Source: an uncultured Collinsella sp.
Lineage (GTDB): Bacteria > Actinomycetota > Coriobacteriia > Coriobacteriales > Coriobacteriaceae
DNA: 64,000 nt
Assembly (NCBI GenBank): GCA_905197665.1
Contig: CAJJZP010000005.1
Location: 77,359 to 141,358 of the forward strand
Reading direction: 5' to 3'
Part shown: positions 7,219 through 13,676 of the stretch, piece by piece
How positions within the stretch are numbered: the first letter of the stretch is position 1
Layout: every line of letters begins with the position of its first letter
Position numbers and translations under genes: made by a program
The notes under the pieces: model-generated
What the model was told of the DNA's origin: nothing
The model's input: only the letters and a program-made list of their open reading frames with translations
Databases searched by the model: none

Positions 7219-8241
7219 CTAGCGTGAGGTCGATGCGCGGTGTTCGATGTGACCGGGGACTTCGATGCGCTTAGGGGCGAGCTTTGCGGCATCGCCCACC
7301 GTAGTGGTAACGATGTCGATGCGCTCGGAGAGACGCTCGACTACGCGCTCGGCAATGGTGAGGGTGTCCTGCGCGGCCGTGGTCACACCGCCAAAGAGCA
7401 CGTGGTTCCAGGGGTAATCGTCAAACGTCGCAATCTTAAGGCCCGCCGGCAACGAGGGGCCGAGCTGGGCCAGCGCCTCGGTCAGACGCAGGAAGACCAG
7501 GCCGTTGACGGCAATGAGGCCGAGCTTTTTACCCGCATAGCCGCTGATGGTCTCGTCCAGGCGACTGACACCCGTGGCGCCACCGTCCGCCAAGGTGACG
7601 ACCTCGCCCGCAAGACCGCGGCGCGAAAGCTCGTCGGCAAAGCCCTCGGCGCGCTCGCGACGCACGGGGCTGTCGTCGCTCGCCTCGGTGAGCAGGCACA
7701 GGCGCTCGCTGCCCGCAGCGGCCAAGGCGTCTACCAGGCCGGCGACCAGCTCACGGTTGTTGGAGGTCACCAGATCGACACCGCCGGCGGCAACATCGCG
7801 GTCGAGCAGCACAACAGGCAGGCGTCCCGCAGCTGCGACGATTGCCTCGTCGTTGCCGCCGCAGGTGTTGACGACCAGGCCGTCCACGCCGGCATCGATA
7901 AGTCTAGTGAGCGACTCTGCTTCCTTGGCGGGGTCATTGCCGCTAATGGCCGTCATAAGCGAGCAGCCGCGCGCGGCGGCGCTAGCGGAAAGCCCTTCGA
8001 GCATGGCGCTGGAGAACGGGTTGGTGATGTCGGCCAGAATCACGCCGATGAGGTTGGTGCGTGAGCTGCGTAGATTGCGTGCAGCAGCACGTGGGCGATA
8101 GCCAGTGCGCTCGATAACCGCCGCGATGCGAGCGCGGGTTTCCTCGGTCATCTGCCCGGGGCGGTTGTTGAGATAGCGCGAGACCGTGGCCGGGCTCACG
8201 CCCGCCTCGGCGGCAATGTCCTTGATTCTCATCTGCGCCAT
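7219..8241 (-). CDS. LacI-family transcriptional regulator
   Basis: 340-residue repressor-type protein: an N-terminal LacI helix-turn-helix (IKDIAAEAGVSPATVSRYLN, then RTGYRPRAAARNLRS) and a periplasmic-binding-protein-like effector domain (GVILADITNPF, LTRLIDAGVDGLVVNT, DDYPWNHVLFGGVTT). The ATG at 8241 is used because GGGGTG precedes it; an ATG at 8289 lacks a ribosome site. The effector cannot be told from sequence. No sugar transporter or glycosidase operon is adjacent; the next gene on the strand is the antitoxin, 42 bp downstream, so the target is probably elsewhere. Confidence 0.93.
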   Translation of the reverse strand: MAQMRIKDIAAEAGVSPATVSRYLNNRPGQMTEETRARIAAVIERTGYRPRAAARNLRSSRTNLIGVILADITNPFSSAMLEGLSASAAARGCSLMTAISGNDPAKEAESLTRLIDAGVDGLVVNTCGGNDEAIVAAAGRLPVVLLDRDVAAGGVDLVTSNNRELVAGLVDALAAAGSERLCLLTEASDDSPVRRERAEGFADELSRRGLAGEVVTLADGGATGVSRLDETISGYAGKKLGLIAVNGLVFLRLTEALAQLGPSLPAGLKIATFDDYPWNHVLFGGVTTAAQDTLTIAERVVERLSERIDIVTTTVGDAAKLAPKRIEVPGHIEHRASTSR

Positions 8242-8366
8242 AGCGCACCCCGTTTCCCAATTGTCGGCAGTCTGAGCCATTTTAGGCATTTTTTTAAAAA
8301 TCTCGCTTGCAAAACGTTGTAGGTGAGCAGGATCGTTTTTGCGTCTCGAGCAGATGCGGTGATGGG

Positions 8367-9059
8367 CTAGATAGACGAGTCTTTGGACAGCTCGAAATAG
8401 TCGGGATGCAAGGCGATAACCGGGCCCTGCTCCTCGGGCATCAGGTGCAAGTGCGTCTCTGCCAGGTAGCTCGCCGTGTCGGTATCGCCCCTCTTAATGG
8501 CCTCGAGAATCCGACGATGTTGTCGACGAATCGGCTCCCAATCCAGATCCTGCGACACCATACGCAACCAGTTGTATCGCTCAAAATGCGTGTTGACGCT
8601 CTTCATCCAATCCCACAGCATGTGACGACCGGCAATCTCAAAACACGTCTCATGAAACAGGTTATCCAAGTCGAAAAAGCGACGCGTCTCGCTATGGTCG
8701 AGCGACTCGGACTCGGCAAGAATCTGCTCGAGCCGATGCTTTTGCTCGGACGTGGCAGCCGGACAACATTTAATGAGTACGCTTCTTTCGAGTTTCTCGC
8801 GCAAGAAACAGGCATTCTCGGCGTGTTCCATGCTGATCTTAGAGACGTAGGTGCCGCTCTTGGGACGCGTTTCCACCAGCTCTTGCTCGCGCAGGCGCAC
8901 AAAGGACTCGCGAATTGGCGTGCGCCCGATCCCCGTCTCCTTTTCCAGACCAATCGCCGAAAGGCGCGTGCCGGGCTTGAGCTCGGCATAGATAATCTTG
9001 GAGCGCAGTGCGTTGTATGCCTGATCTTGCAGGCTCTGATAATGCTGGTGTTGTTCCAT
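8367..9059 (-). CDS. GntR-family regulator with FCD effector domain
   Basis: About 230 residues: a GntR winged helix (DQAYNALRSKIIYAELKPG, IGRTPIRESFVRL, VETRPKSGTYVS) followed by an all-helical FCD domain (FDLDNLFHETCFEIAG then HFERYNWLR and RRQHRRILEAIKRGD), the FadR/VanR-like subgroup that binds small organic acids through Asp/His-coordinated metal. I start at ATG 9059 with GAGGGC upstream; a GTG at 9101 would leave no room for a promoter. It stands alone between the LacI gene and a repeat-rich gap, so its target is unknown. Confidence 0.92.
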   Translation of the reverse strand: MEQHQHYQSLQDQAYNALRSKIIYAELKPGTRLSAIGLEKETGIGRTPIRESFVRLREQELVETRPKSGTYVSKISMEHAENACFLREKLERSVLIKCCPAATSEQKHRLEQILAESESLDHSETRRFFDLDNLFHETCFEIAGRHMLWDWMKSVNTHFERYNWLRMVSQDLDWEPIRRQHRRILEAIKRGDTDTASYLAETHLHLMPEEQGPVIALHPDYFELSKDSSI

Positions 9060-9117
9060 AAAGCCCTCGGATGAAGCCCACGGTTTGTCGAATTCCACCA
9101 CGTAATACTATCGCATC

Positions 9118-9164
9118 GACACGCCCCAGCTCCCAATCAGTCTTTTTGGGGCGTGTCTCTTTTA
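9118..9164 (+). terminator. Strong hairpin with T-tail, orphan
   Basis: GACACGCCCCA and TGGGGCGTGTC form a perfect 11-bp stem followed on the plus strand by TCTTTT. It looks like a terminator, but there is no plus-strand gene before it. It may belong to the repeat material of this intergenic stretch. Confidence 0.4.
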
Positions 9165-9204
9165 GCTACCCTGGCCCGCAGATCGGCCCCCTTGCCACAA
9201 AAGT

Positions 9205-9343
9205 GGCCCATCTACTACGTTAACACGGATAGCCTCGGCCATACCGAAAACCGTGAAAACAAAACCGCAGGTAGACAGCTTGTCGATTTTCGAAAAAGCC
9301 GACTATGGTTGACCCCTGCGGCTTAAACGTAGTAGATAGGCCC
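9205..9343. repeat. Nested inverted-repeat element (~140 bp)
   Basis: The outer arms GGCCCATCTACTACGTTAA (9205-9223) and TTAAACGTAGTAGATAGGCC (9323-9342) are nearly perfect complements, differing by two single-base insertions. Inside, CCGCAGG (about 9265) and CCTGCGG (about 9316) form a second arm pair. A small GCCAC/GTGGC hairpin overlaps the left end. The layout fits a MITE-like or structured-RNA element; no target duplication was recognised. Confidence 0.55.
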
Positions 9344-9416
9344 TTTTCGTGACGCAGCACTACCGCACCCCAAATTGGCACCCCGAGCCTGTTATAAGTT
9401 GCTGTGAAATACGGAC

Positions 9417-9472
9417 GGTTGATAATCAAGGGTTGATAATCAAGGGTTGATAATCAAGGGTTGATAATCAAG
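9417..9472. repeat. Four tandem 14-bp repeats, each palindromic
   Basis: Exactly four consecutive identical units of GGTTGATAATCAAG. Each contains TTGAT-A-ATCAA, a 5-bp-arm palindrome with a single central base, so the array offers four evenly spaced (14 bp) dyads. There are no spacers, so this is not a CRISPR array. It could be a cluster of binding sites or slipped-strand expansion. Confidence 0.85.
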
Positions 9473-9573
9473 GCGCGCTATACGGCTTGCCATATTTCAC
9501 TATACTTTGCTGTACGTCGCTATACTTTGCTATAACTTGACAATAATCGGCCCGTTACCATCCGGGATATAAC

Positions 9574-9603
9574 GGACCCCAAGCCAACGCTGGCTTGGGG
9601 TCC
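9574..9603 (-). terminator. Terminator-like hairpin after the AlbA_2 gene
   Basis: A perfect 13-bp stem (GGACCCCAAGCCA/TGGCTTGGGGTCC) with a 4-nt loop, 25 nt past the stop of the AlbA_2-domain gene. The tail on the minus strand is only GTTATATCC, so termination may rely on stem strength. Confidence 0.6.
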
Positions 9604-9627
9604 GTCTTGTACCATGGCTCTTTTGGA

Positions 9628-10881
9628 CTATGAGCGCTCGTATTTCGTGGCCCGCCCGGTTCCCTGCCTTACGATTGCATTCCGTTCAAGCAGAGATTCG
9701 AGTGCCGCCAACGTCCGCATGCGGCTCAGCCCCGTCTGTTTTTCAATCTCGCTTCGCGACATAATTCGCCCGCCCGACAAGGCATTGAGAACCTGGATCT
9801 CTTCCTCGGACCCTTCAAAGGCATCGGTAGCGGGCAATGTGACGGCCACCATGCCGCCGCGAACATCAAAAATTGGTTGATTGATCGAATCGCGATAGGC
9901 ACGTCTAATGCGCGCGATTCCCGTGCCAAATTTCTCGATGTAATCCAGCTTTAAAAAGACCTCGGCGACAATTGGGTTTCTGAGCACGGATATCTGCCCA
10001 TACAGGTATTGTTCCGTCGTCAAACCGGCAGGCAGTGATCCGGGCGAAGTCACAACAACACGATCGTCGTACAAGGCAATTTGAACATTCGCTCGAACGT
10101 CCCACGTCCGATGCACCAAAGCGTTTGCAACAGCTTCGCGGAATGCCTCAAGAGAAATTCGATCGGTTTGGACGCGCTCCATCCCTTCGATACGCTCAAA
10201 ACGGTAGTAGCGTGCAAACATAGCCACCGCCCTGTCCACCTGCTCAATTGCGGATACATTTGTCGCCGTCTCACGGTCCAAGATCACATCCTCGGTATCG
10301 CCAAAACGGACGCAGTCGATGCCCGGAAAATCATTCTTATCCGCCAAAATCGCCGCAGCGTTGGTATAGCCATCTTTGCCGAGCAAGCGAAGCGTGCGCA
10401 TAATATCCGGCGTTAGCTCGGAAATGCCGAGATGTTCAACACACTTATGCTCGAGCGTGTGAAAACTCAAGTCCTGGCGAGCCGACGTGAGCGCGTCGAA
10501 CGTTACGTTGCTGCCTTCGAGCGTCAGCCTGCCATACTCAAACCGGTCGACCTCCACCGTTGCCGAATCGTTTCGCCTGTAGGCCTTTCCCTTGCTTCGA
10601 TAGGGTTTGTCCTGGCCCTCATAAACCGTAAGGATTACGGTCCCGTGTTTCTCATCGCGCTCGAGCGTGTAACGGGGAGCGGGATCCAAGCTGTCATTAA
10701 TCATGTTCTCGATGCGGAGACACTCTGCGACCGGATCTGCAAGGCCGACAGCCACGCCCTCGTCATCAACGCCAAACTCAATCTTGCCCGTCCCGTAGTT
10801 TGCATAGGCGCTCACCGTTTTAAGAAACGTCGGCGTAACGCTTTCCTCGTATTCGACTGTAGGGCTCTCTCTAACAACCAT
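9628..10881 (-). CDS. AlbA_2 (Schlafen-like) putative DNA-binding/ATPase-fold regulator
   Basis: About 417 residues. The N-terminus matches the AlbA_2/AAA_4 fold found in bacterial regulators and Schlafen-like proteins (PTVEYEESV, FLKTVSAYANYGTGKIEFGV, YRSKGKAYRRNDS). The middle/C-terminal part contains an ATP-binding (HATPase_c_4-like) segment (AFREAVANALVHRTWDV, VVVTSPGSLP, YIEKFGTGIARIRRA), and the end is a winged helix (RIMSRSEIEKQTGLSRMRTL). Such proteins are usually annotated as putative transcriptional regulators; their biochemistry is poorly known. ATG 10881 is preferred (GAGAGGG 8 nt upstream) to ATG 10908. A TATAAT -10 element and a 19-bp-arm inverted repeat lie just upstream, suggesting autoregulation. 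Confidence 0.82.
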   Translation of the reverse strand: MVVRESPTVEYEESVTPTFLKTVSAYANYGTGKIEFGVDDEGVAVGLADPVAECLRIENMINDSLDPAPRYTLERDEKHGTVILTVYEGQDKPYRSKGKAYRRNDSATVEVDRFEYGRLTLEGSNVTFDALTSARQDLSFHTLEHKCVEHLGISELTPDIMRTLRLLGKDGYTNAAAILADKNDFPGIDCVRFGDTEDVILDRETATNVSAIEQVDRAVAMFARYYRFERIEGMERVQTDRISLEAFREAVANALVHRTWDVRANVQIALYDDRVVVTSPGSLPAGLTTEQYLYGQISVLRNPIVAEVFLKLDYIEKFGTGIARIRRAYRDSINQPIFDVRGGMVAVTLPATDAFEGSEEEIQVLNALSGGRIMSRSEIEKQTGLSRMRTLAALESLLERNAIVRQGTGRATKYERS

Positions 10882-10918
10882 ATGCACAACCCTCTCGTTT
10901 CGTACCATTCATAAGCGT

Positions 10919-10976
10919 ATTATAAGACGAAAACCGTTTGCGTACTGATTTATCCAAGACGCAAATGGTTTTCGTC
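10919..10976 (-). promoter_or_regulatory. Promoter with long inverted-repeat operator of the AlbA_2 gene
   Basis: On the minus strand a perfect TATAAT (10919-10924) is preceded by two inverted arms: 10926-10944 (plus-strand GACGAAAACCGTTTGCGTA) and 10958-10976, whose minus-strand reading is GACGAAAACCATTTGCGTC, matching at about 17 of 19 positions across a 13-bp spacer that covers the -35 position. Related pieces (TTTGCGTACG, GTTTTCGTCTG) recur at 10981-11055. A repressor bound here would block the promoter. Confidence 0.65.
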
Positions 10977-11074
10977 TTTATTTGCGTACGGAATTAGGAC
11001 GCATAATTTCGCTTTCGTATGGCTCAATACCGGACACAGACTGTTTTCGTCTGTCAATACGTCTGCAATCCAAA

Positions 11075-11111
11075 CGAAAAGAGCCCCGAGCTCGTATGAA
11101 CTCGGGGCTCT
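11075..11111 (-). terminator. Terminator downstream of the flavoenzyme gene
   Basis: AGAGCCCCGAG/CTCGGGGCTCT stem (11 bp) followed on the minus strand by TTTTCGTTT. It lies 138 nt beyond the flavoenzyme stop. Confidence 0.8.
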
Positions 11112-11199
11112 TTGTGCCGCACATCTATGAGAGGAGAAATTCGATGCGTACGGGCGCTATTCCATGAAGCCGCAATGGCGCGATGGGGCCAGATTTACA

Positions 11200-11216
11200 T
11201 GCACCAAGTTGGTGCA
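11200..11216. promoter_or_regulatory. 17-bp palindrome of unknown role
   Basis: TGCACCAAGTTGGTGCA: two perfect 8-bp arms around one G, in the 3' flank of the flavoenzyme gene. It resembles a repressor dyad but no promoter can be assigned to it. Confidence 0.3.
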
Positions 11217-11248
11217 AAGTAACCTGCCCCCACGCACCAAGGGGTTGA

Positions 11249-13198
11249 CTAGAGTTCGCAGGCAACCTTGTAGCCATCGCCGATGGCGTCGCGGATGTTG
11301 CCGCACTTCTGGGCATCGCCCAGCACGTGGGTGGCAACGCCGGCAGCGGTAAGGTCGTCGGCCAGCTTGGTGTTGGGACGATAGCCCATGGCAAGCACCA
11401 GCGTATCGGCATCGGCGATGGTGTGGACCTCGCCGTCCTTTTCGTAGCTGATGGCGTCCTCGGTGATTTCGGTCACCTTGGCCTCGGTCAGCACATGGAC
11501 GCCCTTGGAGAGCATGCGCGTGATGAGCACCGCGCGACCGGCACCGCCCTCGTTGGCGGCAAGCGTCTTGGTCATCTCGATAACGGTGACATCGCGATTG
11601 GCCGGCGAAAGGTCGTTGACCAACGGGGCCAGGTAATCGGCCGTCTCGCAGCCAACGGTGCCGCCGCCCACAATGACGATCTTCTTACCCGGGAAAGCCT
11701 TGCCACCCAGCAGGTCGTCAGCCGTCATAACCTGCTTAAAGCCCTGCATAAAGGCCGGGGCGATGGGCTCGGCGCCATAAGCCAGGACGACCTCGTAACC
11801 CGCGTAGTCGCGCTGAATGTCCTCGGCCGAGAGCTCGGTGCCAAAGACGCACGTGACGCCTGCCTCGGCCAGGCGACGGTACTGATACTTGATCACGCGG
11901 GTGAGCTCCTGCTTTGCCGGCGGAACGGCCGCGATGCGCATCTCGCCACCCGGCTCGTCCTGCTTGTCCACGAGCACCACGTTATGGCCGCGCTTGGCGG
12001 CAATGTAGGCTGCCTCCATGCCCGCAGGACCAGCGCCCACAACCAGTACGTTCTTGGCCTCGGCGGCAGGCTCGTAGCCGGCCTCGTCGCGTTCCACGTC
12101 CGGGTTGACGGTGCAGGAGATGCGCTTGCCAAACATGATGCCGTTCAGGCAGCGCAGGCAACCGATGCAGGGACGGATATCATCGGCATTGCCGGCAGCG
12201 GCCTTGTTGCAGAACTCGGCATCGCACAGATTGGCGCGGCCCATCATGCAGATGTCGGCAGCGCCGTCCTCGATCAGCTCCTCGGCAATCCATGCCTCAT
12301 TGATGCGGCCGACCGTGGCGACGGGAATGTTCACATGCTTTTTGATCTCGCGCGAGCAGGCGGCGTGCGAGGCCTGCTGCGTACCGGCGGCGGGAATCGC
12401 GGAGCCGCGCTTGATGGTAGTGCCGCCCGACACGTGGATCATGTCGACGCCAGCCTTCTCCAGGCGACGCGAGACGTAGATCATGTCGTTGAGGGTCAGA
12501 CCGCCATCGGTGTACTCGTCGCCCGAGATACGGACGTCGATGATGAAGTCCTTGCCGCAGCGCTCGCGAATCTCGGCGATGACCTCGAGCAAGAAGCGCA
12601 TGCGGGCATCGAGCGAGCCACCGTACTCGTCGGTACGCTTGTTATAGAGCGGGGTCAAAAAGCCGCCGAGCATGCCGTGGGCGTGCGCCGCATGGACCTC
12701 GACGCCGTCGACACCGGCCTTCTGCATGCGCACGGCAGCGTCGCCAAACTGATGCGTGAGCTCGTGGATCTCATCGACCGTGATAGGGCGCGGCGCCTCG
12801 CGGGCATAGGACGGGCCCACAAAGGACGGAGCGATCAGGCGCGGCGTGCCCGGGATGTTAAAGGCCATGTAGGCGGGGTGGAAGAGCTGCGGCATGATCT
12901 TGCAGCCATACTCGTGGACGGCTGCGGCGAGCTTTTCCCAGCCGGGGATAAACGTGTCGTCGTAGCAGCACATATCGCCCGGCAGATAGGTATAGGTGGG
13001 CTCGACCGTCACGACCTCGGTGATGATGAGGCCCACGCCGCCCTTGGCGCGGGCACGGTAATGATCGACCAAGTCGTCGGTCACATAGCCGTGATCGGCC
13101 AGGTTGGTAGATACCGGCGGCATAAAGACGCGGTTCTTGACCTCGGTCGTACCGACCTTGATCGGGCTAAAGAGCATCGGATAGTCGGAGGACTCCAT
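11249..13198 (-). CDS. NADH:flavin oxidoreductase of the Old Yellow Enzyme/2,4-dienoyl-CoA reductase type
   Basis: 649 residues in the three-cofactor layout of 2,4-dienoyl-CoA reductase and the bile-acid enzymes BaiCD/BaiH. An FMN TIM barrel occupies about 1-340 (LFSPIKVGTTEVKNRVFMPP, GVEVHAAHAHGMLGGFLTPL, YNKRTDEYGGSLDARMRF). It is followed by a 4Fe-4S cluster motif CIGCLRC plus a Cys 12 residues on (ISCTVNP), and FAD/NAD(P) Rossmann domains (VLVVGAGPAGMEAA, IVIVGGGTVGCETA). It reduces activated C=C bonds with NAD(P)H; the substrate (enoate, steroid or bile acid, fatty acyl-CoA) cannot be told. ATG 13198 follows AAAGGAACCC. Monocistronic, with a cytoplasmic product. Confidence 0.92.
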   Translation of the reverse strand: MESSDYPMLFSPIKVGTTEVKNRVFMPPVSTNLADHGYVTDDLVDHYRARAKGGVGLIITEVVTVEPTYTYLPGDMCCYDDTFIPGWEKLAAAVHEYGCKIMPQLFHPAYMAFNIPGTPRLIAPSFVGPSYAREAPRPITVDEIHELTHQFGDAAVRMQKAGVDGVEVHAAHAHGMLGGFLTPLYNKRTDEYGGSLDARMRFLLEVIAEIRERCGKDFIIDVRISGDEYTDGGLTLNDMIYVSRRLEKAGVDMIHVSGGTTIKRGSAIPAAGTQQASHAACSREIKKHVNIPVATVGRINEAWIAEELIEDGAADICMMGRANLCDAEFCNKAAAGNADDIRPCIGCLRCLNGIMFGKRISCTVNPDVERDEAGYEPAAEAKNVLVVGAGPAGMEAAYIAAKRGHNVVLVDKQDEPGGEMRIAAVPPAKQELTRVIKYQYRRLAEAGVTCVFGTELSAEDIQRDYAGYEVVLAYGAEPIAPAFMQGFKQVMTADDLLGGKAFPGKKIVIVGGGTVGCETADYLAPLVNDLSPANRDVTVIEMTKTLAANEGGAGRAVLITRMLSKGVHVLTEAKVTEITEDAISYEKDGEVHTIADADTLVLAMGYRPNTKLADDLTAAGVATHVLGDAQKCGNIRDAIGDGYKVACEL

Positions 13199-13300
13199 AC
13201 AGGGTTCCTTTCGTTTGAGCCGCTCGGCGGCAGTTGCTAACGTGCCTATCGTATCAGCAACTGCCGCATCCGCAATCATGCATGCCCAAACGCCGGTCGG

Positions 13301-13501
13301 CTAATGAATACCGCGGCCCAAGTCTTCGGCGATTTTGTCTACGCCCTTAAGTGCGGCGCAGGTCTTTTTTTTGGAGCAATGTCCTGTGCAAACGCCACCT
13401 TGAGCGCAGTCGGCGCAGGTGCCCTTGCGATAAATGCGCACGCACACGGCGACAAACGCAATACCGATAATAGCCAGTACAACAATATCGATAGGTGCCA
13501 T
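13301..13501 (-). CDS. FeoB-associated Cys-rich small membrane protein
   Basis: 66 residues: one N-terminal membrane helix (IDIVVLAIIGIAFVAVCVRI), then a basic turn and a Cys-rich tail (CADCAQGGVCTGHC, KKKTC), as in the small proteins often encoded after feoB in Gram-positive bacteria, thought to act in Fe2+ handling in place of FeoC. It lies 175 bp downstream of feoB, on the same strand but beyond the feoB terminator, so read-through or a separate promoter is needed. AGGAGG precedes the ATG. Confidence 0.85.
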   Translation of the reverse strand: MAPIDIVVLAIIGIAFVAVCVRIYRKGTCADCAQGGVCTGHCSKKKTCAALKGVDKIAEDLGRGIH

Positions 13502-13548
13502 AGCAAGCCTCCTCTAGTTAACCATCACTTACTTTACCCCATTCTCCA

Positions 13549-13600
13549 CCTGCCAATAAGGGACAGGTATATTTTGGTCGGTTTTATCTGCGGAAACGCC
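13549..13600. repeat. Dispersed intergenic repeat, copy 1 (GGGACAGGT...TTTTGGTCGGTTTTATCTG)
   Basis: This 52-bp stretch is nearly identical to 55183-55232 and resembles the inverted copy at 55305-55344. Shared blocks are CCTGCCAA, AGGGACAGGT, ATTTTGGTCGGTTTTATCTG and AAACGC. It lies between feoB and the Cys-rich gene. Confidence 0.75.
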
Positions 13601-13613
13601 ACATCTCCCTCAC

Positions 13614-13647
13614 CAAAAAGCCCGAGTGTCGCTGGGACACCCGGGCT
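13614..13647 (-). terminator. Terminator of the feo operon
   Basis: AGCCCGAGTGTC/GACACCCGGGCT stem (one mismatch) with a short loop and TTTTT on the minus strand, 30 nt past the feoB stop. Confidence 0.85.
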
Positions 13648-13676
13648 CGTGGAAAGGGGCTGATCCTTATTCGGAC

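Larger units (their letters stand above)
9102..9627. other. Repeat-rich intergenic stretch without a convincing gene
   Basis: 525 bp between the GntR gene and the AlbA_2-domain gene. It contains an orphan terminator-like hairpin (9118-9164), a nested inverted repeat of about 140 bp (9205-9343), four tandem 14-bp palindromic repeats (9417-9472), two copies of CTATACTTTGCT (near 9500-9535) and a strong hairpin (9574-9603). Open frames here are short, without ribosome sites, and cross the repeats. Confidence 0.7.

Noticed and set aside
9417..9472. CRISPR array
   Set aside because: The repeats are only 14 bp and follow each other without spacers; no cas gene is in the window.
11144..11167. Seven-codon frame (MRTGAIP) with AGGAGA ribosome site as a gene
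   Set aside because: Too short to support by itself; kept only as a remark in the dyad finding.
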